From Zopfochytrium polystomum (Eukaryota; Chytridiomycota; Chytridiomycetes; Chytridiales; Chytridiaceae): a stretch of DNA of 64,000 nucleotides. Made by a program: the position numbers and the translations under genes. Shown piece after piece: positions 21,130 to 31,600 of the stretch. Under the pieces are notes generated by a model. The model was not told the DNA's origin. It made no database searches and worked only from the letters and a program-made list of their open reading frames with translations. Location of the stretch: assembly GCA_025765615.1 (NCBI GenBank), contig JAIVFJ010000057.1, positions 1 through 64,000 of the forward strand, in the 5' to 3' direction. Position 1 is the first letter of the stretch. Every line of letters starts with the position of its first letter.

Positions 21130-22580
21130 GGGGCAATTCCCTGGACCCTCCTCCAAACTGCCCCTGTTTCATCACCACCACCAGCACCACAAACACCTCA
21201 GATTCCAAGCCCCACCAACTCACCATGGATGTCAAGATTCAACTCTCACCCAAGTCAACCATCACAACCAAGGCCCTTATAGACTCTGGATCATCCTGCA
21301 ACATCATTGATGCCACCCTTGCCAAGTCTTGTGCCATTCCCACCATCAAGAAATCCACACCCCTCAAGGTCCACTTTGCCAATCATGCTCTGTTCAAGGA
21401 AATCAGCCATGAAACCAAGCTAAACCTCCACATCCAAGACTTTCCACCATCCATGGTCAATCTGGAAGTATTGGATCTTGGCTCACCCACATTCTCTGTC
21501 ATCCTGGGATTACCATGGCTGCAAGCCCAGAACCCTGCCATTGATTGGGTCACTGGTCAAGTCCAACCTCCACCAATCGGAACAGTCACCCAAAACTCAA
21601 GTCAAGCCCCCAAGTCTCATGCTCTCAAGCCCTTGATTCAAGATTCACAGCCAGCCAAGACTCAAGTTCCACAGTTCACAGTTCACAGTCAAGATTCAAG
21701 TAGAGCTCATAGAGCTCACAGTCATGGCCAAGACTCTAGTTCACAGAACCCACAGTCAAAGATTCAAGTACCACAGTTCACAGTCCACATTCAAGATTCA
21801 AGTTCCACAGCTCACAGTCTTTGCCAAGAACAGAACTCTCAGTCAAAGATTCAAGAATCACAGTTCCCAGTCAAGAATTCATGCCCCACTGCTGATGAGC
21901 ACAGAAGGACAGACCTTGCACCTGAAGGGGGAGATGGTTTCACCCCACCATCCAAGACACACCTTTCACTGCTTCCTGACAGTGTGTGGGCCTATGCTAT
22001 TTCCAAGGACCCCAAGCCTCACAAGATTCAAATCAGCCAAGAAGAGGAAAAACTTGAGATACTCAAGACAAGGCATGATGCAGCAACAGCTGGACACCCA
22101 GGAGAGCACAAGACATATGAGCTTGTTTCCAGAGACTTTTACTGGCCAGGCATGAGGAAGAACTTGCAGACCAAAAGACCAAGTCCCAAGCTAGACAACC
22201 ACAAGTTGGGACCTTTCAAGATCTTGGAGCAAATCAATCCAGTCACCTTCAAGCTGGATCTCCCTGCATCCATGAAGATCCACCCAGTTTTCCATGTCAT
22301 CCTTTTGGAGAAGTTTGTGGCCAATTCCATTCCAGGCAGAGTTGTTCCTCCTCCTCCTCCAGTTGAGGTAGAAGGCGAAGAGAAATTTGAGGTTGAACAA
22401 ATCTTGGATGCCAAGTGGTTTGGAAGGACACTCAAGTTTCTTGTTAAGTGGAAAGGTTACTCAGATGCTGACAACACCTGGGAACCTGAGTCAAACCTCA
22501 CTCACTGCCAAGACCTTCTGCTCGAGTTCAAGACCAGGTACCCCACCAAGTTGCAGAAGAGGCCTAAAAGGGGGAGATGA
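21045..22580 (+). CDS. Truncated Pol (protease + integrase remnant + chromodomain), gypsy copy 1
   Basis: The open frame runs 511 codons. It is entered by -1 frameshift from gag near 21108 rather than from its own ATG. The aspartic protease keeps its active site (ALIDSGSSCNIID). The frame then jumps at about 21903 from the post-protease Gln/Ser-rich spacer to the region before integrase, so RT and RNase H are gone. It keeps the His half of the HHCC finger and jumps again at about 22152-22160 to the integrase C-terminus. The chromodomain (FEVEQILDAKW to NTWEPESNL) is complete. Both deletions preserve frame, and the second has the microhomology tgaggaag at its edges. No catalytic RT or DDE integrase remains. 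Confidence 0.92.
   Translation: MFLLWLQGTRCQGLPKEEAPKLPGPGSLRGNSLDPPPNCPCFITTTSTTNTSDSKPHQLTMDVKIQLSPKSTITTKALIDSGSSCNIIDATLAKSCAIPTIKKSTPLKVHFANHALFKEISHETKLNLHIQDFPPSMVNLEVLDLGSPTFSVILGLPWLQAQNPAIDWVTGQVQPPPIGTVTQNSSQAPKSHALKPLIQDSQPAKTQVPQFTVHSQDSSRAHRAHSHGQDSSSQNPQSKIQVPQFTVHIQDSSSTAHSLCQEQNSQSKIQESQFPVKNSCPTADEHRRTDLAPEGGDGFTPPSKTHLSLLPDSVWAYAISKDPKPHKIQISQEEEKLEILKTRHDAATAGHPGEHKTYELVSRDFYWPGMRKNLQTKRPSPKLDNHKLGPFKILEQINPVTFKLDLPASMKIHPVFHVILLEKFVANSIPGRVVPPPPPVEVEGEEKFEVEQILDAKWFGRTLKFLVKWKGYSDADNTWEPESNLTHCQDLLLEFKTRYPTKLQKRPKRGR
21102..21164 (+). promoter_or_regulatory. -1 ribosomal frameshift signal (slippery site, stem, possible pseudoknot)
   Basis: Slippery heptamer CCCAAAC (21102-21108) is in the gag frame as C-CCA-AAC. 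A 5-nt spacer leads to stem GGTCCAGG (21114-21121) pairing with CCTGGACC (21140-21147). Loop GGGGCA (21130-21135) can pair with TGCCCC (21159-21164) as an H-type pseudoknot. A -1 slip enters the pol frame. Confidence 0.8.
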
Positions 22581-22933
22581 TGTTATGAATCACCCTCTGG
22601 AAACCTCTGGAACCTTCTAGAACATTCCTTCATGGAACCTTCTGGAACCTTCTGGAACCTTCTAGAACATTCCTTCATGGAACCTTGTGGAACCTTCTGG
22701 AACCTTCTTTGCTTTCCTGACTTGTCTTGTTGTCATTGGTATCATTGGTATCATTGCATTACTAATTGCTCTTTCTGGAACTTTCTTGGAGTCTTGACAA
22801 GGAACACTCTCAAAAGGTATAAAAGGGGGATGGGGGACCTGTCCCATCCCTCAAGTGAATTATTGTTTCCAATACAATCATCACTCCTCTCAGTTCCTTG
22901 TCTGCCATGTCCTGTCCTGCCATGTTCCTGACA
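22581..22933 (+). repeat. 3' LTR of gypsy copy 1 (353 bp)
   Basis: Same family as the 5' LTR but with one more 45-bp unit of the pentamer array (array 22599-22708) and a few substitutions near the end (gccatg for gccttg or gccctg). The LTR pair has therefore diverged since insertion. Confidence 0.95.
22599..22708 (+). promoter_or_regulatory. Extended heat-shock-element-like array in 3' LTR
   Basis: Twenty-two consecutive pentamer positions in one 5-bp register; 18 fit nGAAn or nTTCn exactly. The 45-bp unit absent from the 5' LTR equals nine pentamers, so the register is unbroken. Confidence 0.75.
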
Positions 22934-25606
22934 CTGGGATTTTACTCTGTAAATCCTTGTTAATCCGCTTAAACAGTCAAACTGATCCCTAGTTAGAAAT
23001 TCTTTTGAACTGTATCCATTCAACCAAATCCGCGTTTGATTTTTCCAATCACATGAAATCAAATCAAAAGATATTGCGTTAAAATCCTCCATCACGACCG
23101 ATCTGAATTAAGTACTTCGATCTTAACAAGAAAAGGGCTCACACTCTAAAACAAGCTATCTTACTCCACACTAGCTCAAGTCTGTTGGTGCCATTTCGAC
23201 ACACCAGGCGTAATCACCAACATCCAGCAGGTGAGAGTGACCGTCGATCCCATCTTTTGACCCATCCCTGTGGTTCACTCCAGCTCTCTCATCCTGGCTT
23301 GAAATGCGACTCCTGAGTCACACACACGCCTCATCCCATCCCATCCAGGAGCGGAGATGCACACCCTCAGCGGTGCCCTGAGCTGCCCATGCAGCTGCAG
23401 CCAAGCCATAGTGCCGCCTCACCTGGCTGCCAGGCTGCTGCTGTGGCGGTGAATGCAACAACAGCAACAATGGCTCTTCTCTGCTTCAACCGGGAACAGT
23501 GATCAATGCAAGGATGAGGATGCAACTGGGGAGGGTAGGGGAAGAGGAGAGGAAGAGAGCCGAACGAGTGTATGTGTTCAGGCGTGGGGCAAACAACTGA
23601 TGGCAAACAACTCCGCCCCCCCTCTTTGGAGCACCAGGAATGGCCGCGCCGCCGTCGTTCGCCTCCCCCCCTGCTTCCCCCATTCTGGCATCATTCTCCT
23701 AACCACAGAAAGCCAAACCCTCGCTTGCTGGCTTACCCCAAACATTTAGCACGAAATGTCATCCCTGTAGGCATGACAGTTGTTGTGGGTGGGTCTCATG
23801 CCAGTGAAGATGCCGGGTAAGGGATTTAGGCAGGTAGGGGGGTGTGGACATGTAACAGTGAGCGCCTTAATAAAGAGAGGACAACTTCGACGTACCCACC
23901 CCAGCTAAACAAAACTTCTACAACAAAGAAGGCTGGCGACGACTTCAATATCCTTTGCGACAAGCTGTTTTTTGATTGACCCACAAACTTCCCGCAAGCA
24001 CTCCAGTCCTTTCGTGCTTGCACGAGAGGAACTCAGCGAAGGCTTAACTTGCGTTTGATACGCGTTACTTTTTCTCTTACGTGATGTCAGGGGGCGCCAA
24101 TTTTTCTCCCCAGTAATTGTGACAAGTCAACAATATAGGAAGCTTCCATGAGGTTGGTCTGTCAGTGTGTTCCTCTCGCTGTGCAGAATCTAATGACAGA
24201 GCGGTTTGGACGGTGAACTGCAGAGGTGGGGCACAGTATGAACTGCAGAGGGGTCAAAAAATTCATTATTTGTTTTCGTATTTACTAATTTTTGATGGTC
24301 CACACTGTGCTGATTTTTTGAGGTTGGAACCAAGCTTTTCTGGATGCTGCTGTAATTGTTACATCGCGGGGCCAAGCAAGTGCCGCGAGTTTCGCTGTCG
24401 GCCATGCCCACAGCATGAAACGCAGGAAGAGTTGTCACCTACTCACAATGTGGGCGGGATTGCCAGATCTGCTTGATTTGTCGCGGGGGTGAGATTGAAT
24501 GCCTACGCACGAAACAAGAGTATTGCGCGGTGTGTATTTTGGCGCAATACGGATGCAAAACCGCAGAAAAAAGAGTATTCGACTATCGAGAGTACCGACA
24601 GCCGAGACCTCCGTGTCCTGCAGCGTCGGGAGAGCCACAACCCCCGCCGCCTTAGCCCGCCGGCATCGTCCCTTCGCCACCACCAGGCGGGTGAACGACA
24701 GCTCGTCCCACCGCACGGCCTCTCATTGAGGTTTACTGTCGTCCAACCTTGGTGTAGCACACGCCCCACAGGGCGGTGGCGCGCGTCACGGCCCTCGCAG
24801 CGGGCTGCGCGCTCAGCGCCGCCGCGGGCACGGTCAGCCCTCGTCTGGGTGCTTGGAAAGCGCGCCACTGAGGGTCCAGTCGTACTCAAGGGTGTTCTCA
24901 CATAAATTCTTTTCCGCGCCCATTTCCGCTGTGGTGAGTAGATTTGGACGCCAGATGTTCCAAACAACACTTCAAGAGCACAATTGCAAGACTCTGAATG
25001 ATAAGTCAAGAGTTCGCCGCGAAACCACATCCACGACATAAGTTGGGGTGCGCCCCGCGCCAGGAGGCAGACGGCAAAGTGAACGACCTTGTGGGCGTTG
25101 ACGTTTTGGAGGAAATAACCGACGCTTTTATCAAATTGGAGGTGCTTGGGGGCAATGGTTGTGGAGGTCTGCACTGGTATTTGCTCGAAATCCGTGACCT
25201 CAAACCAGGATTTCTAAAATGCTCTGAAACGTGTCGGATCAAATTCGCACAGCCGGATGTTAGAGCGGTGCGAGCATCAAAAAGGGCGGGCTGAAAGAAT
25301 CGGCCTTCTGACCTCAACTAGAGTTTAATCGCTTGTCGTGGTGTACCGCATTTATCGAGTTGTTAAGCTACGTCGGGAACCACGCAACACACTTTGAGTG
25401 GGACGCTTGTGTATATATTTTTAATATCCGTTTGGGAGGAGGAGAGGACGAAACAAACAAAAAAAAAAACAAAAAAAAAAAAAAAAGAGAAAGGAAAGAA
25501 CAGGAGAGGACTTTTTCGACACCTGCGCAGACGCTGTTTCCCGCTCGCCCCTCGCCCCCTCGCCCCTCGTTATCATGCCATCTTTCCCAGCACAAACAAG
25601 CACGAA
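22934..25606. other. Gene-poor region between gypsy copy 1 and the TOG gene
   Basis: 22940-23110 is AT-rich with gatttgatt/aatcaaatc words like 18000-18360. 23380-23700 is a CAG/CTG-rich, purine-rich stretch. 24170-25330 has scattered open frames (for example minus 24503-25174) that I do not recognise and that lack intron or domain signals. 25445-25490 is an A-rich run. 25370-25606 is the 3' flank of the TOG gene. No supported gene. Confidence 0.45.
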
Positions 25607-28600
25607 TCAATGACCAGGTTCCTGGTTGTCGAGCGCTGTCGTCGAGGATGACGACGCTGACGTTGCCGATGTCGACGAACGTTGCTGCTGCTCCTGCGCA
25701 ACAAAAAGGAGAGGGATTAGATAAGGAACAGCAATTCATCGGTGAGAACCCTAATAGTTTAAACACACTAAGTAGGAGAAGGGGAAGAATCCTCGGCACA
25801 GCAAACTAGGGTAAGCCAACACATTTACCTTCATTGCAGCAAGGCGCCGCTTCAGCTGCTCCACGGTCTGTGGGGCTGGTCTTGAACTTGCCAGTGCGCC
25901 ACCCGTGGTTTGGCCAGCCTCCAACAACGGTGGCGCATTCTGCTAAACGTAACGGCACCGATCGATCGTGGTGGTCGGGTTGTCAATCCGGAAAGAAAGG
26001 AGTGCAGAAATTAGGGAAACATCAAAACAGAGGCACTAGTAAAACAAGAATCCCAAGACCCACTTGGAATTGGCCAAATCGACGAAACTCGCCCGAGTCA
26101 GGAATAGAAGACGCCTTCTCCAAACCTCCCGCTCCGAACGACTTTGGTCTCGGCGAGGCGGTGGATCCAGATGACGCTCGGTACAGCCCAAGCCGTTCCG
26201 CCATGCTCTCGTGCGACGGCGGTGGGATCGCCCCGACCAGACCAGACGACGTCACTGTGCTGGACGTTGGGACTGCTATCATAGACGCTGGCCTCATGGG
26301 CGACATGGATGACGGCAAGGAGGGAATGCCAGACGCTCTTGCAGTAAACCGACCGGGTGTTCGAACTGACGGCTCCCCTCCGGCTTCTACGTTGACAGGT
26401 ATTGTTGGCTCCTGCTCTGTATTGTACTTCATAAAGCCCAGTTGCTGCTGCATTCTCGTGAGAGTCTCCTTATATTTATCCGCGGTAGCTCCGTCTGCCA
26501 ATATCGGATTACCGTTTCGCTGACACAGATAACGAAGGAAAAAAAATTAATGCAACTCACTCTGGCCTGAATCGCTTTGCTTCCGCGAAATAAGATTATC
26601 CGTGATACCCTCAGGCTTCTGGCCTGAAACCAATTGGATTCCATCCTCGCCCCTGGGCTCATGGAAGCTTGATCGCGCTTGAGAATATCCTGAAGGTGCT
26701 CCTGAAAATGAGGACCGAGTCTTCTTCTCTGCTTCGGCTCGCTCCTTCTCTTCGTCGGCTTGGGCCAATGTCGCAAGTCCACGTTTGATATAACCCTGGA
26801 AGTACGTTCCAGTCTTCAATAGGTGCTTCTGGACAACTTCCTCATGCTCAGGAAATTTTTTTCGGAAAGCATAAAGGTCTGCGATTCCCTGCTTGGTCTC
26901 GTCCTTCTGACTGATTCTCGAAAAAATAAGTGTGAGCTGCATGTCCGCTTCTTCATCTGTCAATGACGAGGCGCGTGGGGTACGATTTCCGAAAGACGAC
27001 GGTGTTTCGGGGGATCCGCTCGAGATTCCGTTTATCCAAGCTACGATTGGGGCTGGTCGGGCTTGCGTTTCTGCGGTGCTTGTGCTGCCTGCAACCTCGG
27101 CGGCAGAAGCCTCATAACTTTCAGGTTCGACAGACGCCGCTCCGCCAGTTTTCTTCCGAGCTTGATCAAGCATTTGACGCAAATACATTACTGCAGGGCT
27201 CCTAGCTGGGTCGTCGATTTTGTCAGTCTTTTCCATTACTTTCTCTCCAAGCTCCGATACGAGTTCGTGTAAAATGGTCTTGACTGTTCTCAAAGGCATG
27301 TCCGCTTGCGGCATCACCTTCTCAGCTGTCCGGCGCTTCCATTCTGCGGGCGGCGTTATCTTTAGAAAATTATGCACCGTCTCAATCAATGACGAGACAT
27401 CCAGGCTGCCGCGATCGATCAATTGTGGAATGATCTTGGTCATCTTCCACACACACTTCATGACCAGCTCCGTAAACTTAACTTGAGTCGGAACCTCCTG
27501 AGGCGACGCTGTCAGAGTCTCTGTCGCGGATTCTTGCAAGAGGGAAAGCAGGACTCTGAAAAATATACATTGGCGGTTTTTCTTCCACGGGATTGTTCCT
27601 CACCTGAAAAGACAATTTTTGTCCGCGTTTTCGAGAACTCGAACCATCAAAACGTTCAATGCCCTCGATATTTGTCCATCACTTTCGTCGGTCCCAGAGG
27701 CAAGGCGGGGATCCAATAATCTTGTTAACAGCTCGCGGATGCAACGGCCCAATGGGTCAGGGCCTACGGAATTCGCGAACGTGCTTGATGAGAATATCTG
27801 GACCAAAGAGTTTATAAGGTGCCGGCAGAGCCGATTGAATGGGCCCGAGGAGGCGGGTGACGCGGATGTGAACGCTATTCGGATCTGAAGCGTTATCGCG
27901 GAGACAGCATCATTCAAATGTTCCAGAAGAACAGGGTCAGGAGACCCAGAGCTTCCACCTCCATTCGACAGGCACCTCTCAAGTTGCTTCAGGGCGTCAA
28001 TGCTCTGGTCTACTTCCCCAGAAGTAATCTGCGTAACCACAAAGTCAAGCAGCAAGGATGATCCTGGGGATAAGGACGTTCCCTCCTCGACGGCAGTGGG
28101 AGAAACCAGAGCGTCTCCATGACCACCTGTGCCGTCAGCTTTGGTGGGAGGACTTGGCATGTTCGGTCTGGCATTGGAAGGCCGGAGTCGGTTCATATCC
28201 AATGCAAATTCCCGGCGCACACCATCCCGATTGGATGCAGGTGTCGGGCCTGTTACAGTGCTTTGTTGCTGTAGATTAAGCTTCGCGGCACCGGGAAATA
28301 CGTACGACTCCTCCGGCTCTGGTTCGGGTGGAGGCAGCAAGGAAGCTGGAAGAGGCACGCGCTTCAGTTTTTCTTCCAGTAAACTCTTATCTTTGTCAGA
28401 CAATCTTCCAACGAGCTTGTACACTGCATCACCAACAAGAACGTAAGCTTGGCTGATAGCCCCGAGTGCCGCATTTCGTACTTTGGCATCAGAATCGGAG
28501 ATTTGGGCCGCAATAATAGGAAATGTCTTCGAGCCATTGCTTGGTCCACACACCGTCAGTCCATTTCTTTTCACCAGGTCGCCTAACTCTTCCAAACATT

Positions 28601-31600
28601 CTCCTCGAGTCCTTGAGTTCTTGGATTTCAAAGCATCCAGAATAAAATTAAATAGTTTGCTTGTGGGAAAGACGCGACCGCTTTGACGCAAAATGGCCCT
28701 TATTTTCGCCCTAATTGTCTCTTTGTTGTCTCCAACCTGAAAAAAGTCAATTACAAGCTCAGAGGTTTTTCGCGGTATATCACCTTCTGTATAAAGTAAG
28801 GGAAAAAGCTGTTCGCTTCGTAGTCTGAGAGCATCCAGCCTTCTTGGTCCAAAAGAGTGAAGAGGTGGTCGATGATTTCAAGGCTCTTGATGAGAATGCT
28901 CGTGTTGGTATCGAAAAATCGTATTGTTAAATATTTAAGGATAAGATCCGAATTGGCAAACACTCGATTCCTCTCGTCAATCTTTTCGGGTGAGCGGTCT
29001 CCCACAATGGAACCAGAAATGGCGTCATCCATTAGGGTTAAGGCAGAAATGAAGTCTTTCTCCTTATAGTGGTCGTTGCTGAACATCAGGGAGACGACGT
29101 TTGGCGTCATGGCCTCCTTGCACTGGTCGTTCAAAAAGTCCACTAAATCCCTTCGTGCTGCAGCTTCAAATACCCACTTGGTTGGTCCTCTGTCTTGCGA
29201 CGCCCGGACCTCCTTTCCACGGAAGTCGCCCGTCAAGAAAAGCTGACGCGACTCTTTCACATCAAGTTGGGTTGCGGTCGGATCTTTCGATGAGGCTGCA
29301 GCCATCATTGAGACAGGCCGGCGCAGCTTCGAGGAAGTGGATGGCAGCTTGGATTTCACCATAGGCAGTGCGGACGCGCTTGAACTTGCAGAGAGTGCCC
29401 CTGAATCAATGGACGACAGTCCAATGACGGTAGCACGCTTGCTGGCCGGACTGCCAGGTCTCTTAGTTGGGGGGGCGACTCCCCCTTTTGTCCTTACGGC
29501 GTCAAAGAAAGGCGTCAAGGAGGTCAATGCTGTTCCTTTGTAAAGATCGGATGCACGATCTCGGATAAGATCCAGACCGATCTCCTCCGACATCCAGCCC
29601 AACAGGACGCTCCCATTCTTTCTCACATCGGAGTTTTTATCCTGCAAGCAAGCAAGTAGAGGCTGTACGAGTTGATGGACATCACTTGAGGGGGTGTAGT
29701 CGGGAGAGGATTTAGCCAACTCAGCCTTGTCGCTTAGAAATTTAAGGAGATCTTTGCGAAGTTGCGGATTATCAACTGCCAGGGCCGTTGCCCCGCTTGT
29801 CAGGAAAGGGTCAAGTCCAACTGCTGCAAAGACTTGGTCCATGGCCGTTATCGCGGCAGCTCGGACTTGATTCTTCTGATCGGACAAGAGCCCCATCATC
29901 GAAGGAAGAAGTATTCTCGCCGGTCTATCAAACGGTTTTCCGACGGAGATTGCTAACACCCCGCATATTTCCACTGCGTTCATTGCGAGATTCTTGTTAC
30001 TGTCAGAAAGCCGCGCTTTCAACGCTGGAATGAGCTCGCCTGGAACAAGTTAGGAGTTGAAGGTCGATATTTCTGGATCTGTGGACTAACCGAGATTGGG
30101 CTTCACTTTTTTGTTCGCAGCGTTCAAAATGGTCTGAATTTCGTCCAAGGCTTCTTTGCGAGTTTTCCATTGAGCGTCCGACAATTTCTGTTCTCTGTAT
30201 AAGAGAATGTTTTTGTTCCGACGTCAGCATACCTCCAGAAGTTGAGCACTGATCGCACTTGTTAAATCAACTCGGGGTATAAGGTCGTCGGCTGATTCCT
30301 GAACAGCATCCGCCTGACCGCACCCTAGTTAGCGAAAATCACAAAATACAGCACCCACAGTTCCAGCCTGAGTACGAGTGATCTTGGGGGGCTCGCGTGC
30401 CGCCATTTTCTCAAACTCAGCGTCAATCAGGGTCAACTGTTGTGGATTTGCGTCGGCGAGGAGGGTTCGAATATCTTCTCAAATCTTAGACGAGAAGCCA
30501 CAGAGAACCCAACCTTACCTGGGCCTAGAAACAAGCGAAGGGCGCCAAGGAGCGAAATACTAGATGTGCGAACTGCAGCGTTGCTGTTCGCAAGTCCAAC
30601 AGACTTCAAAAATTCGAGCAATTCCTTGATCGAAATGCCCTTCGCCCCAAATTCCATCACCGATTGATGTATCCAGAGGAGGCCATCCGAAAGTATTTTT
30701 GGACTTTTGGCCTTTCTTAACGGTTCATAGGCGAGTGTGAGAACAAATCCAAACGAAACCGCCTCTGCAAATGCGAAGAGGCAATCTGACGCAACTTTCT
30801 TCAATTTGGCATCGCCGAGCTTGTCAACCAGTACTTCAAGCTTTCATCAGACTTGATACTGTTGATCATCTCACTCACCTGGTGTCGCTACGGTTGCCGC
30901 AGCCTTGGTGAAGCTTGGACACTTGGACAACTCACCCAAAATGTTAATGACGGAGGTCATGACTTGGAAGTTGCTTTCTTTCCAACCGGGAGATTTGGCC
31001 AAGTACGTGATAACTGCCTCTGCCTCAACTTCCGTGTGACTTTTGGCTTTAATCGCCTCCAAGAACCCATTTGAAGCTTGATTGAAATGAATCAAAATAA
31101 GATGAAGTGACAGCCGGCAAACCTGAAAGTCTTGTTTTCCAATTTGAGTCACTCAATTCGGCGACCGCAAACGAGCCACCGAAGCTTTCCGTCACCCAAG
31201 CAGACGCAGAGTCTTCTGTAAACTTGAACTTCAATGGCTCCTCCTCTTTCGCGACTTGCTTCTTCTTTGGTGCAGATTCTTTTTGCACCGATTCTTTGGA
31301 TGCCATAGCTGGCTTCTTCTTCGGCGGTAGAGCCTATGCATATGTTACAAGCGCAAACGTCCAAGAAAAGCAACCCTCCCACCGATGTTGGTTGCTGCGA
31401 CGCTTTCATCTTGCTTGATGCCACCAGCGGTGGAGGCTCATTCTCCTTCCCGAGTGCAGTCTGATAAGTAGTCTGTTACTGGGTTGCGGTGAAAACCACA
31501 ATCTACCTTTACAGCAGATGAACGAGACGGACCGGCAGACGGAGGAGCTGCAGCGGGTTTGCTCCTACCACCTCCACCAGTTTTGACTTCTGCTTTATCG

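Larger units (their letters stand above)
19858..22933 (+). mobile_element. Internally deleted Ty3/gypsy chromodomain element (copy 1)
   Basis: It is bounded by TGTTATGAATC...TGTTCCTGACA LTRs and flanked by the 5-bp duplication CTGGG (19853-19857 and 22934-22938). It keeps gag, protease, the His part of the integrase zinc finger and the chromodomain. Reverse transcriptase, RNase H and the integrase core are missing compared with the full copy at 38365-43651. A polypurine tract (about 22565-22576) precedes the 3' LTR. It would need enzymes from a full-length relative to move. Confidence 0.95.

Noticed and set aside
24503..25174. 223-codon minus-strand open frame
   Set aside because: No recognisable domain, Arg-rich composition typical of antisense noise, and no splice or promoter support.
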